The notes under the pieces were generated by a model, which was given only the letters and a program-made list of their open reading frames with translations, did no database searches and was not told the origin of the DNA. 45,869 bases of DNA from Methanoregula sp. (GTDB lineage: Archaea; Halobacteriota; Methanomicrobia; Methanomicrobiales; Methanospirillaceae), in contig NZ_JAQTQD010000021.1 of the NCBI RefSeq assembly GCF_028712425.1, forward strand, positions 1-45,869, given 5' to 3'. Below are positions 9,101-15,610 of the stretch, in pieces. The translations under genes and the position numbers were made by a program. The first letter of the stretch is position 1. Every line of letters begins with the position of its first letter.

Positions 9101-9995
9101 CAATCCCCGGGAACGCGATGAGGTCACCGGCAGGATTACACGGGGAGAGGCCATCAGGGCAATGGATGTGGAGTTCGTCAGGAGTGACGGGGAGCATATC
9201 TGGCTGACCATAAACACCCGCGGGATACCCGACGAACGCGGCGGGATCGTTACTCTTGAAGGGACAACCGAGGATATCACGGACCGCAGGCTCGCCGAGA
9301 CAGGGCTTAAGACCGCCCATGCCAAGCTCCAGCTCCTCTCGAGTATAACCCGCCATGATATCCTCAACCAGCTCAATGCACTCCGGGCCTACCATGACCT
9401 GGCCCAGGACAACGAGAGCGATTTGGAGAAACTGGAACTCCTGAAAAAACAGATGAAAGTTGTCAATACCATCGAAGAACAGATCACCTTCACCCGGGAC
9501 TACCAGACCATGGGCATGATAGCGCCGTCGTGGCAGAACATGAACGCACAACTGGTCAAATCCACGCGGGGCCTTGTCTTAAAGGATGTCCGGATCGAGG
9601 CAGAACGGACTGATGTTGAGGTGCTGGCTGACCCGCTGCTGACGAAGGTCTTCTATAACCTTGTTGACAACTCCCTCCGCCATGGCGGTAAAACGATGGA
9701 CAGGATCCAGCTCTCTTTCCATGAGTCCGATGAGTGCCTTACCTGCTTCTATGAAGACAATGGCCAGGGTGTCCCCCAAAAAGACAAGGCTCTTGTCTTT
9801 AACCGGGGCTTTGGGAAGAATACCGGCCTTGGTATGTTCCTTGCAAAGGAGATCCTTGCTATTACGGGCATGAGCATCCAGGAGATCGGGGAATCTAGTA
9901 AGGGTGCCCGGTTTGCCATAACCATCCCGAAAGGGGCATACCGGTTCGTTGAAGCCGCGGATAGCGTTCCACAACAATCAAAGAAAAAAGCCTGA
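6174..9995 (+). CDS. hybrid histidine kinase REC-GAF-PAS5-HisKA-HATPase with internal tandem duplication
   Basis: 1273 residues, no membrane segments, hence a cytoplasmic sensor kinase. Receiver domain at 1-118 (acidic D8/D9, phospho-acceptor D53 in VSDYQMP, K83), then a GAF-like domain (about 150-290) and a coiled coil. Next comes a PAS-PAS-coiled-coil module present twice (about 349-634 and 635-920), a fifth PAS (about 921-1045), a phospho-acceptor helix with H1061 in TRHDILNQL, and an ATPase domain with N box (NLVDNSLRHG) and G boxes (EDNGQGV, NTGLGMF). The two modules are nearly identical in places and exactly 858 bases apart. ATG 6174 fits the receiver start; an upstream GTG at 6156 is less likely. 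The last codons and stop lie in a 15-base repeat shared with the tRNA-Leu 3' end. The signal and output are unknown. Confidence 0.92.
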   Translation: MISVLYVDDEEVLLDIGKTYLERTGKLKVDITTSVSRALELLSTSHYDVIVSDYQMPEMDGIEFLKTLRRQFPKLPFIIFTGKGREEVAVEAFEYGADFYMQKGGAPKPQFTELARKIITAHEHRQGEFHIYRLNRLYSLLSATNKAIVRNTKVPDLLEEICRISVESGGFRMAWAGIAGGSDTIGPIASYGHTDGFLETLTMAPETDDPESSPTITAFRSGKCTICNSLPEDPESCPWKDEAIRRGYQAIAAIPFARGTRYAGALTLCAPETGFFDDQIVSLLEEMAHDLTFALRVREDDERRKRAEAELHRTNVELAAAYEQLTGQEEELRANYDELKRSEDALRQSEEKYRRIVETANEGIWALDKDFSISFINRKFAEFLGYSEQELIGKKITSLMGAEHARDYGVRKKSWKEGKSEQFECRFIRKDGSTCWLLVSGSPSVDTTGNFTGSFAMVTDISNLKAAENKLARNEKKFRHIFDAAPYLIISVNRQGIIVDCNRKIQDVLQYDKSEILGMPFDSLLHDDDSAEMQEHFRQTLTTGSAKNQTFSMLRKDGTKIGVSLSSSGLKDQHGTFFRVVCIIEDITELREMQDSLLRKNEDLAASFEELTAIEEELRHHHEILLKNEAALKASEEKFRRIVETANEGIWMLDSDFNTTFVNRKLTEFLGYSEEEILGESITRFMAEEHAKDHAIRRQNRIAGKSEQFECRFIRKDGSTCWFLVSGSPIFDDAGCFTGSFAMVTDISRLKNAEEKLARNEKKFRHIFDAAPYLIISVNRQGIIVDCNRRMNDVLQYNKGEILGKPFVSLVHGDYADTAKEYFQQALTTGSSRNQIYRMQKKDGTSLDASVSASGLKDQHGTFFRVVCIVEDITGLRQMQESLLRKNEDLAASFEELTAIEEELRHHHEELLRNEAALKASEARYRNIFENAILGIYRTAPDGTIIEINPAFARIFGYTTPDEMKQSVKSMRDLYANPRERDEVTGRITRGEAIRAMDVEFVRSDGEHIWLTINTRGIPDERGGIVTLEGTTEDITDRRLAETGLKTAHAKLQLLSSITRHDILNQLNALRAYHDLAQDNESDLEKLELLKKQMKVVNTIEEQITFTRDYQTMGMIAPSWQNMNAQLVKSTRGLVLKDVRIEAERTDVEVLADPLLTKVFYNLVDNSLRHGGKTMDRIQLSFHESDECLTCFYEDNGQGVPQKDKALVFNRGFGKNTGLGMFLAKEILAITGMSIQEIGESSKGARFAITIPKGAYRFVEAADSVPQQSKKKA
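7219..8934 (+). repeat. 858-bp in-frame tandem duplication inside the kinase gene
   Basis: Copy 1 is about 7219-8076 and copy 2 about 8077-8934. The landmark GCAAACGAAG occurs at 7251 and again at 8109, an offset of 858 bases (286 codons). Each copy encodes two PAS domains plus the coiled-coil linker (EDLAASFEELTAIEEELRHH). Several stretches are almost identical at the DNA level, for example the one encoding FDAAPYLIISVNRQGI, while others have diverged. This implies a fairly recent duplication or ongoing gene conversion. Confidence 0.9.
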
Positions 9996-9998
9996 TGC
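9984..9998. repeat. 15-bp direct repeat, left copy (at the kinase stop codon)
   Basis: AAAAAAGCCTGATGC matches 10897-10911 exactly; counting the next four bases the match is 18 of 19. This copy contains the last codons and TGA of the kinase gene. The partner overlaps the 3' end and oligo-T of tRNA-Leu. The 913-base offset encloses the AT-rich GNAT gene. Confidence 0.7.
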
Positions 9999-10228
9999 AA
10001 GGAGGTTTTCTCATCTTCGATCCTGATAGTTGATGGGATGGAAACCAACAATTTGAAATCTGGAGTTTTCTCTTCGCCTTCCAGAGAAAAAATGGCCAGG
10101 AATGGGATGGCGTATGAAAAATTCCGCACGCAATATGGCGAGAATAAATATGGCGAGAATACCTCGTTAGCGATAATCCGGGCGATACGACGGAAAATAA
10201 ACCTGACAAGTGAGGAAACAACAGAGAT

Positions 10229-10714
10229 ATGGTGAAAACCGAAAAAATTCTCAAAAATAAGAAACAGTTCCTTGACTTATTGCTGCTCGCTGACGAGCAG
10301 GAAACCATGATTGACAAGTATTTGCCGGGTGGGGACTTGTTTGCTTTATTTGACGATGATTTGAAAAGTGTTTGCGTTGTCGTGCCGAAAGACAGCGAAA
10401 CCTGCGAGTTGAAGAACATTGCAACATACAAAAAGTATCAGGGTAAAGGATACGGGAGAGCATTGATACAATTTATTTCTGATTTCTACAAAACCGATTT
10501 TAAAACAATGCTTGTCGGGACAGGAGAAACGCCGGCTATCCTGTTGTTTTATGAACAGTGTGGATTTGAAATCTCACATCGGGTAAATAATTATTTTACC
10601 GACAATTACGACCACCCGATTTTCGAGGGCGATATACAACTTGTTGATATGATTTATCTTAAAAAGAATTTACAGGAACAACGGGATTGTATTACAGACG
10701 AAATACAATGCTGA
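10229..10714 (+). CDS. GNAT-family N-acetyltransferase
   Basis: 161 residues with the GNAT core. A strand ending [20 protein letters not shown] carries the Q-x-x-G-x-G/A acetyl-CoA pyrophosphate loop (about residues 65-84). A helix follows, then [13 protein letters not shown] near 110-122, the usual fourth motif. GNAT enzymes transfer acetyl groups from acetyl-CoA to amines; the substrate is not evident. The gene is clearly AT-richer than its neighbours, with many TTT, ATT and AAA codons, which suggests recent transfer, possibly from a bacterium. It lies between two 15-bp direct repeats, one at the tRNA-Leu 3' end. No strong ribosome-binding site precedes the ATG. Confidence 0.85.
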   Translation: MVKTEKILKNKKQFLDLLLLADEQETMIDKYLPGGDLFALFDDDLKSVCVVVPKDSETCELKNIATYKKYQGKGYGRALIQFISDFYKTDFKTMLVGTGETPAILLFYEQCGFEISHRVNNYFTDNYDHPIFEGDIQLVDMIYLKKNLQEQRDCITDEIQC

Positions 10715-10896
10715 ACAAATAAACACTTCCCCCAACAACGGCTTAAACGCTATGCGGTTTTCAGAGGTTTTTCATGCAGCTGTTCCCGCATCATAGTTTT
10801 TCCTCGGGGGATACAGGCGCACGTGCAATCCCGGGAAGCATTGAGAACAGTGATGTAATGCGAGAAGAGTTCAAAATACACGAAATACCTGTTACT

Positions 10897-10911
10897 AAAA
10901 AAGCCTGATGC
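10897..10911. repeat. 15-bp direct repeat, right copy (tRNA-Leu 3' end and terminator)
   Basis: Read on the minus strand this is GCATCAGGC followed by six T residues: the last bases of the tRNA plus its oligo-T terminator. The exact partner is at 9984-9998. Such repeats are the usual mark of site-specific insertion at a tRNA 3' end. Confidence 0.7.
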
Positions 10912-10993
10912 GAGGGATGGGATTCGAACCCAAGAACTCCTGCGAGATCAGGCCCTGAACCTGACGCCGTTGACCTGGCTTGGCTACCCTCGC
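10909..10993 (-). tRNA. tRNA-Leu (anticodon CAG)
   Basis: Read on the minus strand, a 7-bp acceptor stem (GCGAGGG with CCCTCGC) plus discriminator A encloses a D arm, an anticodon stem UCAGG/CCUGA with loop UUCAGGG (anticodon CAG, decoding CUG), a long variable arm typical of class II tRNA-Leu, and a T arm with loop UUCGAAU. The 85-base length fits tRNA-Leu. CCA is not encoded. Six T residues at 10897-10902 form the terminator. No TATA box lies directly upstream; the nearest promoter-like element is beyond the truncated copy at 11020-11077. Confidence 0.95.
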
Positions 10994-11019
10994 TCGTGAT
11001 GCGCACTACGATCTGATGC

Positions 11020-11077
11020 CGGGATCTTGCCTTAGACCCTGAACCTAACGCCTTTGACCTGGCTCGGCGATCCTCGC
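11020..11077 (-). pseudogene. truncated tRNA-Leu copy (5' part only)
   Basis: On the minus strand this starts GCGAGGATCGCCGAGCC and continues through a full D arm and an anticodon arm UUAGG/UCUAA with the same loop UUCAGGG (anticodon CAG). It then reaches AAGGCAAGATCCC and loses all similarity: the rest of the variable arm, the T arm and the 3' acceptor strand are missing. It lies 26 bases upstream of the intact tRNA-Leu, in the same direction, and between that gene and its likely promoter. Confidence 0.85.
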
Positions 11078-11098
11078 GCCTGTATAGATTACCCGCCG

Positions 11099-11110
11099 GA
11101 TTAAATAAAG
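11099..11110 (-). promoter_or_regulatory. probable box A promoter for the tRNA-Leu pair
   Basis: On the minus strand the sequence CTTTATTTAAT resembles an archaeal TATA box and lies about 25 bases upstream of the 5' end of the truncated tRNA-Leu, the expected distance. No comparable element is seen between the truncated and the intact tRNA, so the intact gene is probably transcribed from here. Confidence 0.45.
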
Positions 11111-11126
11111 GTAGGGGAAATGAGGA

Positions 11127-12989
11127 TTAGGCTTTCTTCTGGCCGTTCATCTCGTTCTGGAACTTCTTCAGCTCGCGGTCGCGGAGTTCGTTCCTGCGGA
11201 TCTTGCCGGAGATTGTCTTGGGGAGCGATTCGACAAACTCGATTGCCCGCGGGTACTTGTACGGTGCGGTCACTTTCTTGACATGGTTCTGGATCTCGCG
11301 GATGAGCCCTTCGGACGGGGTGTATCCCGGTTTTAAGATGATGAATGCCTTGACGATCAGGCCGCGGATGTCATCCGGGGACCCGACGACCGCGGCTTCC
11401 TGGACTGCCGGGTGCTCGATCAGGGCACTCTCAACCTCGAACGGTCCGATCCGGTACCCGGAAGCCTTGATCACATCGTCGTCCCTGCCAATGAACCAGA
11501 GGTACCCGTCTTCATCCTTGTAAGCCTTGTCCCCGGTGTAATACCAGTCGCCGATAAAGGACTTTTTGTTCTCCTCAGGGTTGTTCAGGTACTCGCGGAA
11601 CATTCCCACGGGGCGGGGATTGCAGCGGATCGCAATCTTGCCTTCTTCATGGAACAGGACCGGCTTCCCGTGGTCGTCATGGAGCTCGATCTCCCACCCG
11701 GGGGAGGGGCGTCCCATCGAGCCGTACTTCGGCTGCATGCCCGGGAACGTGCCAACACAAAGGATAGTCTCGGTCTGGCCGTAGCCTTCGTAGATGGTCA
11801 GGCCTGTCGCGTCCTTCCAGGCCTTAATGACCTCAGGGTTGAGCGGTTCGCCGGCACTGGTGCAGTGCCGGAGCTCGGTGAAGTCAAACTTGTCGAGGTC
11901 CGCGAGGATCAGCATCCGGTAGATCGTTGGCGGGACACAGAATGTTGTGATGCCGTATTTCTCCATGAGCGGCAGGATCTCGGTTGCATTGAACCTGCCC
12001 CGGATATCGTAGACAAAGATGGCCGAACCCTCGATCCACTGACCATAGAACTTGCCCCAGGCGCTCTTGGCCCATCCCGTGTCGGAAAGCGTGAGATGGA
12101 GATCGGTCGAGCGGAGGTCATGCCAGAACCGTGCCGTGACAATATGCCCGAGAGGGTAACTGTGGTCGTGAACCACCATCTTTGGTTCACCCGTGGTGCC
12201 GGAGGTGAAGAAGATGACGAGTGGGTCAGTGCTTTTTGTCTTTTTCATTCCCGGAAGGGTGACGAGTTTTGCCGAAACCGGTGCCGGGTAATCGAGCTCC
12301 ACCGGATAGCTGATCCACCCGTCACGTTTCCCATCGATCAGCATGCGGCAGGTAAGCGACGGGCAGTCTTTCATGATGGAATCAATCGTATCGGCATGTT
12401 CGGTGTCGGTAATGACCATCTTGATCTCTGCGATATTGATACGGTATTTCAGGTCTTTTGCCGTCAGCATCGTGGGCGCCGGGCAATAGACAGCACCGCG
12501 TTTGATCAGGGCGATGGTGGCGGTCCACCATTCCGGGATACGGGGGAGCATGATCAGGACGCGGTCTCCCTTGTTGACACCGTACTTTATGAACATGTTC
12601 GCGATCTGGTTCGAGAGGCGCATCAGGTCCCAGAACGTGAACTTCTTCTCCTCACCTTTCTGGTTCACCCAGATCATCGCAAGCTTGTTCCGGTCCTTCT
12701 GTGCCCAGGCATCGATGACATCGAAGCCGAAATTAAAAAAATCAGGGACATCGATCCGGAAGTTCTTTGCCATGGTCTCGTAATCGGGCATGTTATACTG
12801 GTCAGGGAAGATGGTTTTTCCGGTGGACGGGAGCGTTGTGGAGCTTACCGTGACTGCACCGGGAGTTGTCGAGAGATGGGCCTCGCACGCTTCGGTAATC
12901 CACTCGGATCGTGACAGCCGTTGCTTTTTGGCAGACACATCAATCGTATCAGCAAGGGTATCGTCCATAGTAATGGAGTATCGCACCAT
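11127..12989 (-). CDS. acyl-CoA synthetase (AMP-forming) with N-terminal ribbon-helix-helix domain
   Basis: 620 residues. From about residue 67 it is a complete ANL-family acyl-CoA synthetase: P-loop FFTSGTTGEPKMV, YGQTE motif, GDKAYKDEDGYLWFIGRDDD hinge region and the C-terminal catalytic Lys in KTISGKIRRNE. It resembles medium- or branched-chain acyl-CoA synthetases and would convert a carboxylic acid, ATP and CoA to acyl-CoA, AMP and pyrophosphate. The first 45 residues (VRYSITMDDTLADTI, then KKQRLSRSEWITEACEAHL) have the strand-helix-helix pattern of a CopG-type DNA-binding domain. A Ser/Thr-rich linker joins the two parts. The paralogue just upstream lacks this domain. An internal start at about 12789 would remove it, but no ribosome-binding site is seen there. 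Confidence 0.9.
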   Translation of the reverse strand: MVRYSITMDDTLADTIDVSAKKQRLSRSEWITEACEAHLSTTPGAVTVSSTTLPSTGKTIFPDQYNMPDYETMAKNFRIDVPDFFNFGFDVIDAWAQKDRNKLAMIWVNQKGEEKKFTFWDLMRLSNQIANMFIKYGVNKGDRVLIMLPRIPEWWTATIALIKRGAVYCPAPTMLTAKDLKYRINIAEIKMVITDTEHADTIDSIMKDCPSLTCRMLIDGKRDGWISYPVELDYPAPVSAKLVTLPGMKKTKSTDPLVIFFTSGTTGEPKMVVHDHSYPLGHIVTARFWHDLRSTDLHLTLSDTGWAKSAWGKFYGQWIEGSAIFVYDIRGRFNATEILPLMEKYGITTFCVPPTIYRMLILADLDKFDFTELRHCTSAGEPLNPEVIKAWKDATGLTIYEGYGQTETILCVGTFPGMQPKYGSMGRPSPGWEIELHDDHGKPVLFHEEGKIAIRCNPRPVGMFREYLNNPEENKKSFIGDWYYTGDKAYKDEDGYLWFIGRDDDVIKASGYRIGPFEVESALIEHPAVQEAAVVGSPDDIRGLIVKAFIILKPGYTPSEGLIREIQNHVKKVTAPYKYPRAIEFVESLPKTISGKIRRNELRDRELKKFQNEMNGQKKA

Positions 12990-13124
12990 ACTGATCCATT
13001 TAGTGGTGCACTTATTACATGTTTCGTTTTACTATGTGCATCAGATCCTGAAGACGGGCATATCATATCCAAGGAAAAAAGAGAAATAAACGAGAGAGAT
13101 TGTTACTGCACCACATGTGACAGG

Positions 13125-14792
13125 TTATTTGCTGTCAAGGTATTTTTTCAGCTCTGCCGCACGAAGCTCATTCCGTTTGATCTTGCCCGAGATGGTCTTG
13201 GGGAGTTCGCTGACAAATTCTATCTGCCTCGGGTACTTGTAGGGCGCGGTGGTGCGTTTGACATAGGTCTTGATCTCCCGCACCAGCGATTCCGAGGGTT
13301 CGTATCCCTTCTTCAGGACCACAAATGCCTTGACGATCAGTCCGCGGATGCGATCGGGAGATCCGACAACGGCAGCCTCCTGCACGGCAGGGTGTTCCAG
13401 AAGGGCACTCTCGACCTCGAACGGACCGATACGGTACCCCGAGCTCTTGATCACGTCATCATCACGCCCGACAAACCAGAAGTACCCCTCGCCATCGCGG
13501 TACACCTTGTCGCCGGTGTAATACCAGTTGTTGACAAACGACTTCTTGTTCTCTTCCGGGTTGTCAAGATACTCGACAAAGAGGCCCGGCGGGCGGGGCT
13601 TGCAGCTGATGGCAAGCCGGCCTTCCTCGTGGTTTCCCAGTGCCTTGCCGCCATCGTCATGCACCTCGATCTTCCATCCGGGAGAAGGCTTTCCCATGGA
13701 ACCGGGCCGTGGTTCGACCGTCGGGAACGCGGCAACACAGCAGCAGGTCTCTGTCTGGCCGTACCCTTCGCAGATGGTCAGGCCCGTTCCTTCTTTCCAG
13801 ACCCGGATCACTTCCGGGTTCAGCGGTTCGCCTGCGCTGGTGCAGTGCCGGAGCGAGGAGAGGTCAAACTTCTCCAGGTCGGCAAGGATAAGCATCCGGT
13901 AAATTGTCGGGGGACAGCAGAACGTACTCACCTGGTATTTTTCCAGCAGGGGGAGGACCTCGGTTGCCTGGAACTTTCCGGTGAAATTGTACGCAAAGAT
14001 GCAGGCGCCTTCGATCCACTGCCCGAAGATCTTGCCCCAGGCACACTTGGCCCACCCGGTGTCGGAGACCGTGAAGTGCAGGTCATTGTGCTTCACGTCC
14101 TGCCAGAGCCGGGCAGTCACAATATGTCCCAGCGGGTACCCGTGGTTGTGGAGAACCATCTTGGGTTCCCCGGTGGTGCCGGAAGTGAAGTAGATGAGCA
14201 TCGGGTCTGTGCTCTTTGTCTTGAGATCATCCGGGATGCTTACCGAGCGGTGGGAGACGGGTGCCGGGTAGAGTAACTCGTAGGGGAAGCTTGCCCATCC
14301 CGCAAGTTCGCCGTCCGCGATCATCCGTGAGGTCAGTGTCGGGCACTCGTTGCAGATCTCTTCGACCTTGGACGCGTTCTCAAGGTCGGTAATGATCATA
14401 CGGAACTTCCCCTTGTTCACCCGGTACTTGATGTCACGGGCCGTGAGCATGGTGGGGCAGGGAGCAAAGACGGCACCAAGCTTGATCAGCGCAATAGAGA
14501 AGATCCACCACTCAGGGATCCGCGGAAGCATCACGAGTACGCGGTCGCCCTTGTTGATGCCGTATTTGAGCAGGATGTTTGCAGCCTTGTTGGAGAGGTT
14601 CTTTAAATCGAGGAAACTGTATTTCTTCTCCTCTCCCTGCTGGTTCACCCAGATCATCGCAAGCTTGTTCCGGTCCTTCCTCGCCCAGAAATCGATCACG
14701 TCAAATCCGAAGTTATAGTATTCCGGCACATCGATAGCGAAACGTTCGCACATCTTATCGTAACTATCCGTGCCATGAACGGTCTTTTTCAT
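13125..14792 (-). CDS. acyl-CoA synthetase (AMP-forming), paralogue without RHH domain
   Basis: 555 residues, with the same architecture as the catalytic part of the gene at 11127 and close similarity along the whole length: YFTSGTTGEPKMV P-loop, YGQTE, GRDDDVIKSSGYRIGP hinge and KTISGKIKRNE with the catalytic Lys. It starts about 20 residues before the shared motif IDVPEYYNFGFDVID, which supports the ATG at 14792. The two genes run head to tail on the minus strand with a 135-base gap and probably arose by tandem duplication. Likely substrates are short, branched or medium-chain acids. In a hydrogenotroph such enzymes would serve carbon assimilation rather than energy; the substrate cannot be told from sequence. 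Confidence 0.92.
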   Translation of the reverse strand: MKKTVHGTDSYDKMCERFAIDVPEYYNFGFDVIDFWARKDRNKLAMIWVNQQGEEKKYSFLDLKNLSNKAANILLKYGINKGDRVLVMLPRIPEWWIFSIALIKLGAVFAPCPTMLTARDIKYRVNKGKFRMIITDLENASKVEEICNECPTLTSRMIADGELAGWASFPYELLYPAPVSHRSVSIPDDLKTKSTDPMLIYFTSGTTGEPKMVLHNHGYPLGHIVTARLWQDVKHNDLHFTVSDTGWAKCAWGKIFGQWIEGACIFAYNFTGKFQATEVLPLLEKYQVSTFCCPPTIYRMLILADLEKFDLSSLRHCTSAGEPLNPEVIRVWKEGTGLTICEGYGQTETCCCVAAFPTVEPRPGSMGKPSPGWKIEVHDDGGKALGNHEEGRLAISCKPRPPGLFVEYLDNPEENKKSFVNNWYYTGDKVYRDGEGYFWFVGRDDDVIKSSGYRIGPFEVESALLEHPAVQEAAVVGSPDRIRGLIVKAFVVLKKGYEPSESLVREIKTYVKRTTAPYKYPRQIEFVSELPKTISGKIKRNELRAAELKKYLDSK

Positions 14793-15019
14793 AGGATCAG
14801 GAAGAATGTTTTCTCCGGTCCGTCTTCAATCTGCCTTTTTACGGTCGATCATCCATTCGTGGAGCAATTCCCCTTGAGGTACCGCAGGAATTGTTTTCCG
14901 GAAACGGGTGGATACAATCGTTCCGGAACACCCGGAAATCCGTCGGCACAGGGAGTCGCCGGGACAACATAAAGGTTCTCCATTAGTATTATGATTCAGA
15001 GCACAGCATAGTATAGTGG

Positions 15020-15574
15020 ATGGCTGACAAAAAGTACGCGTCATTGAAGATTGAGAATATCGTAGCTTCCGGGGTTATTGCGGATTCCATTGACCTTGCT
15101 GATGTCTCAAGTAAGATCAAGAGCTGCGAACTCAATACAAAACGGTTCCCGGGTGCAGTCTACCGTATTGAAAACCCCAAGATTGCATCCCTGATCTTCT
15201 CATCGGGTAAGGTTGTGCTGACCGGTATCCGTGACAAGAAAGCACTCGCTGACGGCCTTGGCATCATCATCAAGTCCCTCAAGGCTGCCGGTGTCGACAC
15301 CTTCAAGGAGCCCAAGGTCGCAATCACCAATATTGTCTGTTCCTACGATATCGGGAAATATATCAACCTCAATAAAGTGGTTATCACCCTGAACCTGGAG
15401 AACATCGAGTACGAGCCCGAGCAGTTCCCCGGCCTCGTGTACCGCATCAAGGATCCCAAGATCGTTGCGCTTCTCTTCTCTTCAGGAAAGATTATTCTTA
15501 CCGGTGGAAAGAACCTCGAAGACATCAAGAAAGGCCTCGACTTCCTCGAGCAGAAGCTCGAGAGCATAATGTAA
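15020..15574 (+). CDS. tbp: TATA-box-binding protein
   Basis: 184 residues, the usual archaeal TBP length, made of two direct repeats of the saddle fold (about 8-90 and 100-180). Matching landmarks in both halves are FPGAVYRIENPKIASLIFSSGK and FPGLVYRIKDPKIVALLFSSGK, each followed by a helix. It recognises box A and recruits TFB and RNA polymerase at every promoter. The N-terminus MADKKYASLKIENIVAS fits the family, supporting the ATG at 15020. It stands alone, divergent from the acyl-CoA synthetase pair and convergent with lhr; a T-rich tract just after the stop (about 15580-15588) may end transcription. Confidence 0.97.
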   Translation: MADKKYASLKIENIVASGVIADSIDLADVSSKIKSCELNTKRFPGAVYRIENPKIASLIFSSGKVVLTGIRDKKALADGLGIIIKSLKAAGVDTFKEPKVAITNIVCSYDIGKYINLNKVVITLNLENIEYEPEQFPGLVYRIKDPKIVALLFSSGKIILTGGKNLEDIKKGLDFLEQKLESIM

Positions 15575-15610
15575 TATCCCCTTTTTTCCCTGTATCCGTG
15601 GTTCACTAAA

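Noticed and set aside
10038-10235. 65-codon plus-strand frame before the GNAT gene
   Set aside because: No recognisable family and no ribosome-binding site; it overlaps the GNAT start and lies in AT-rich sequence between the direct repeats.
11412-12914. 500-codon open frame on the plus strand opposite the acyl-CoA synthetase
   Set aside because: It is antisense to a gene with all catalytic motifs. The long opening is a side effect of high GC and codon bias, as is the similar frame at 12921-14276.
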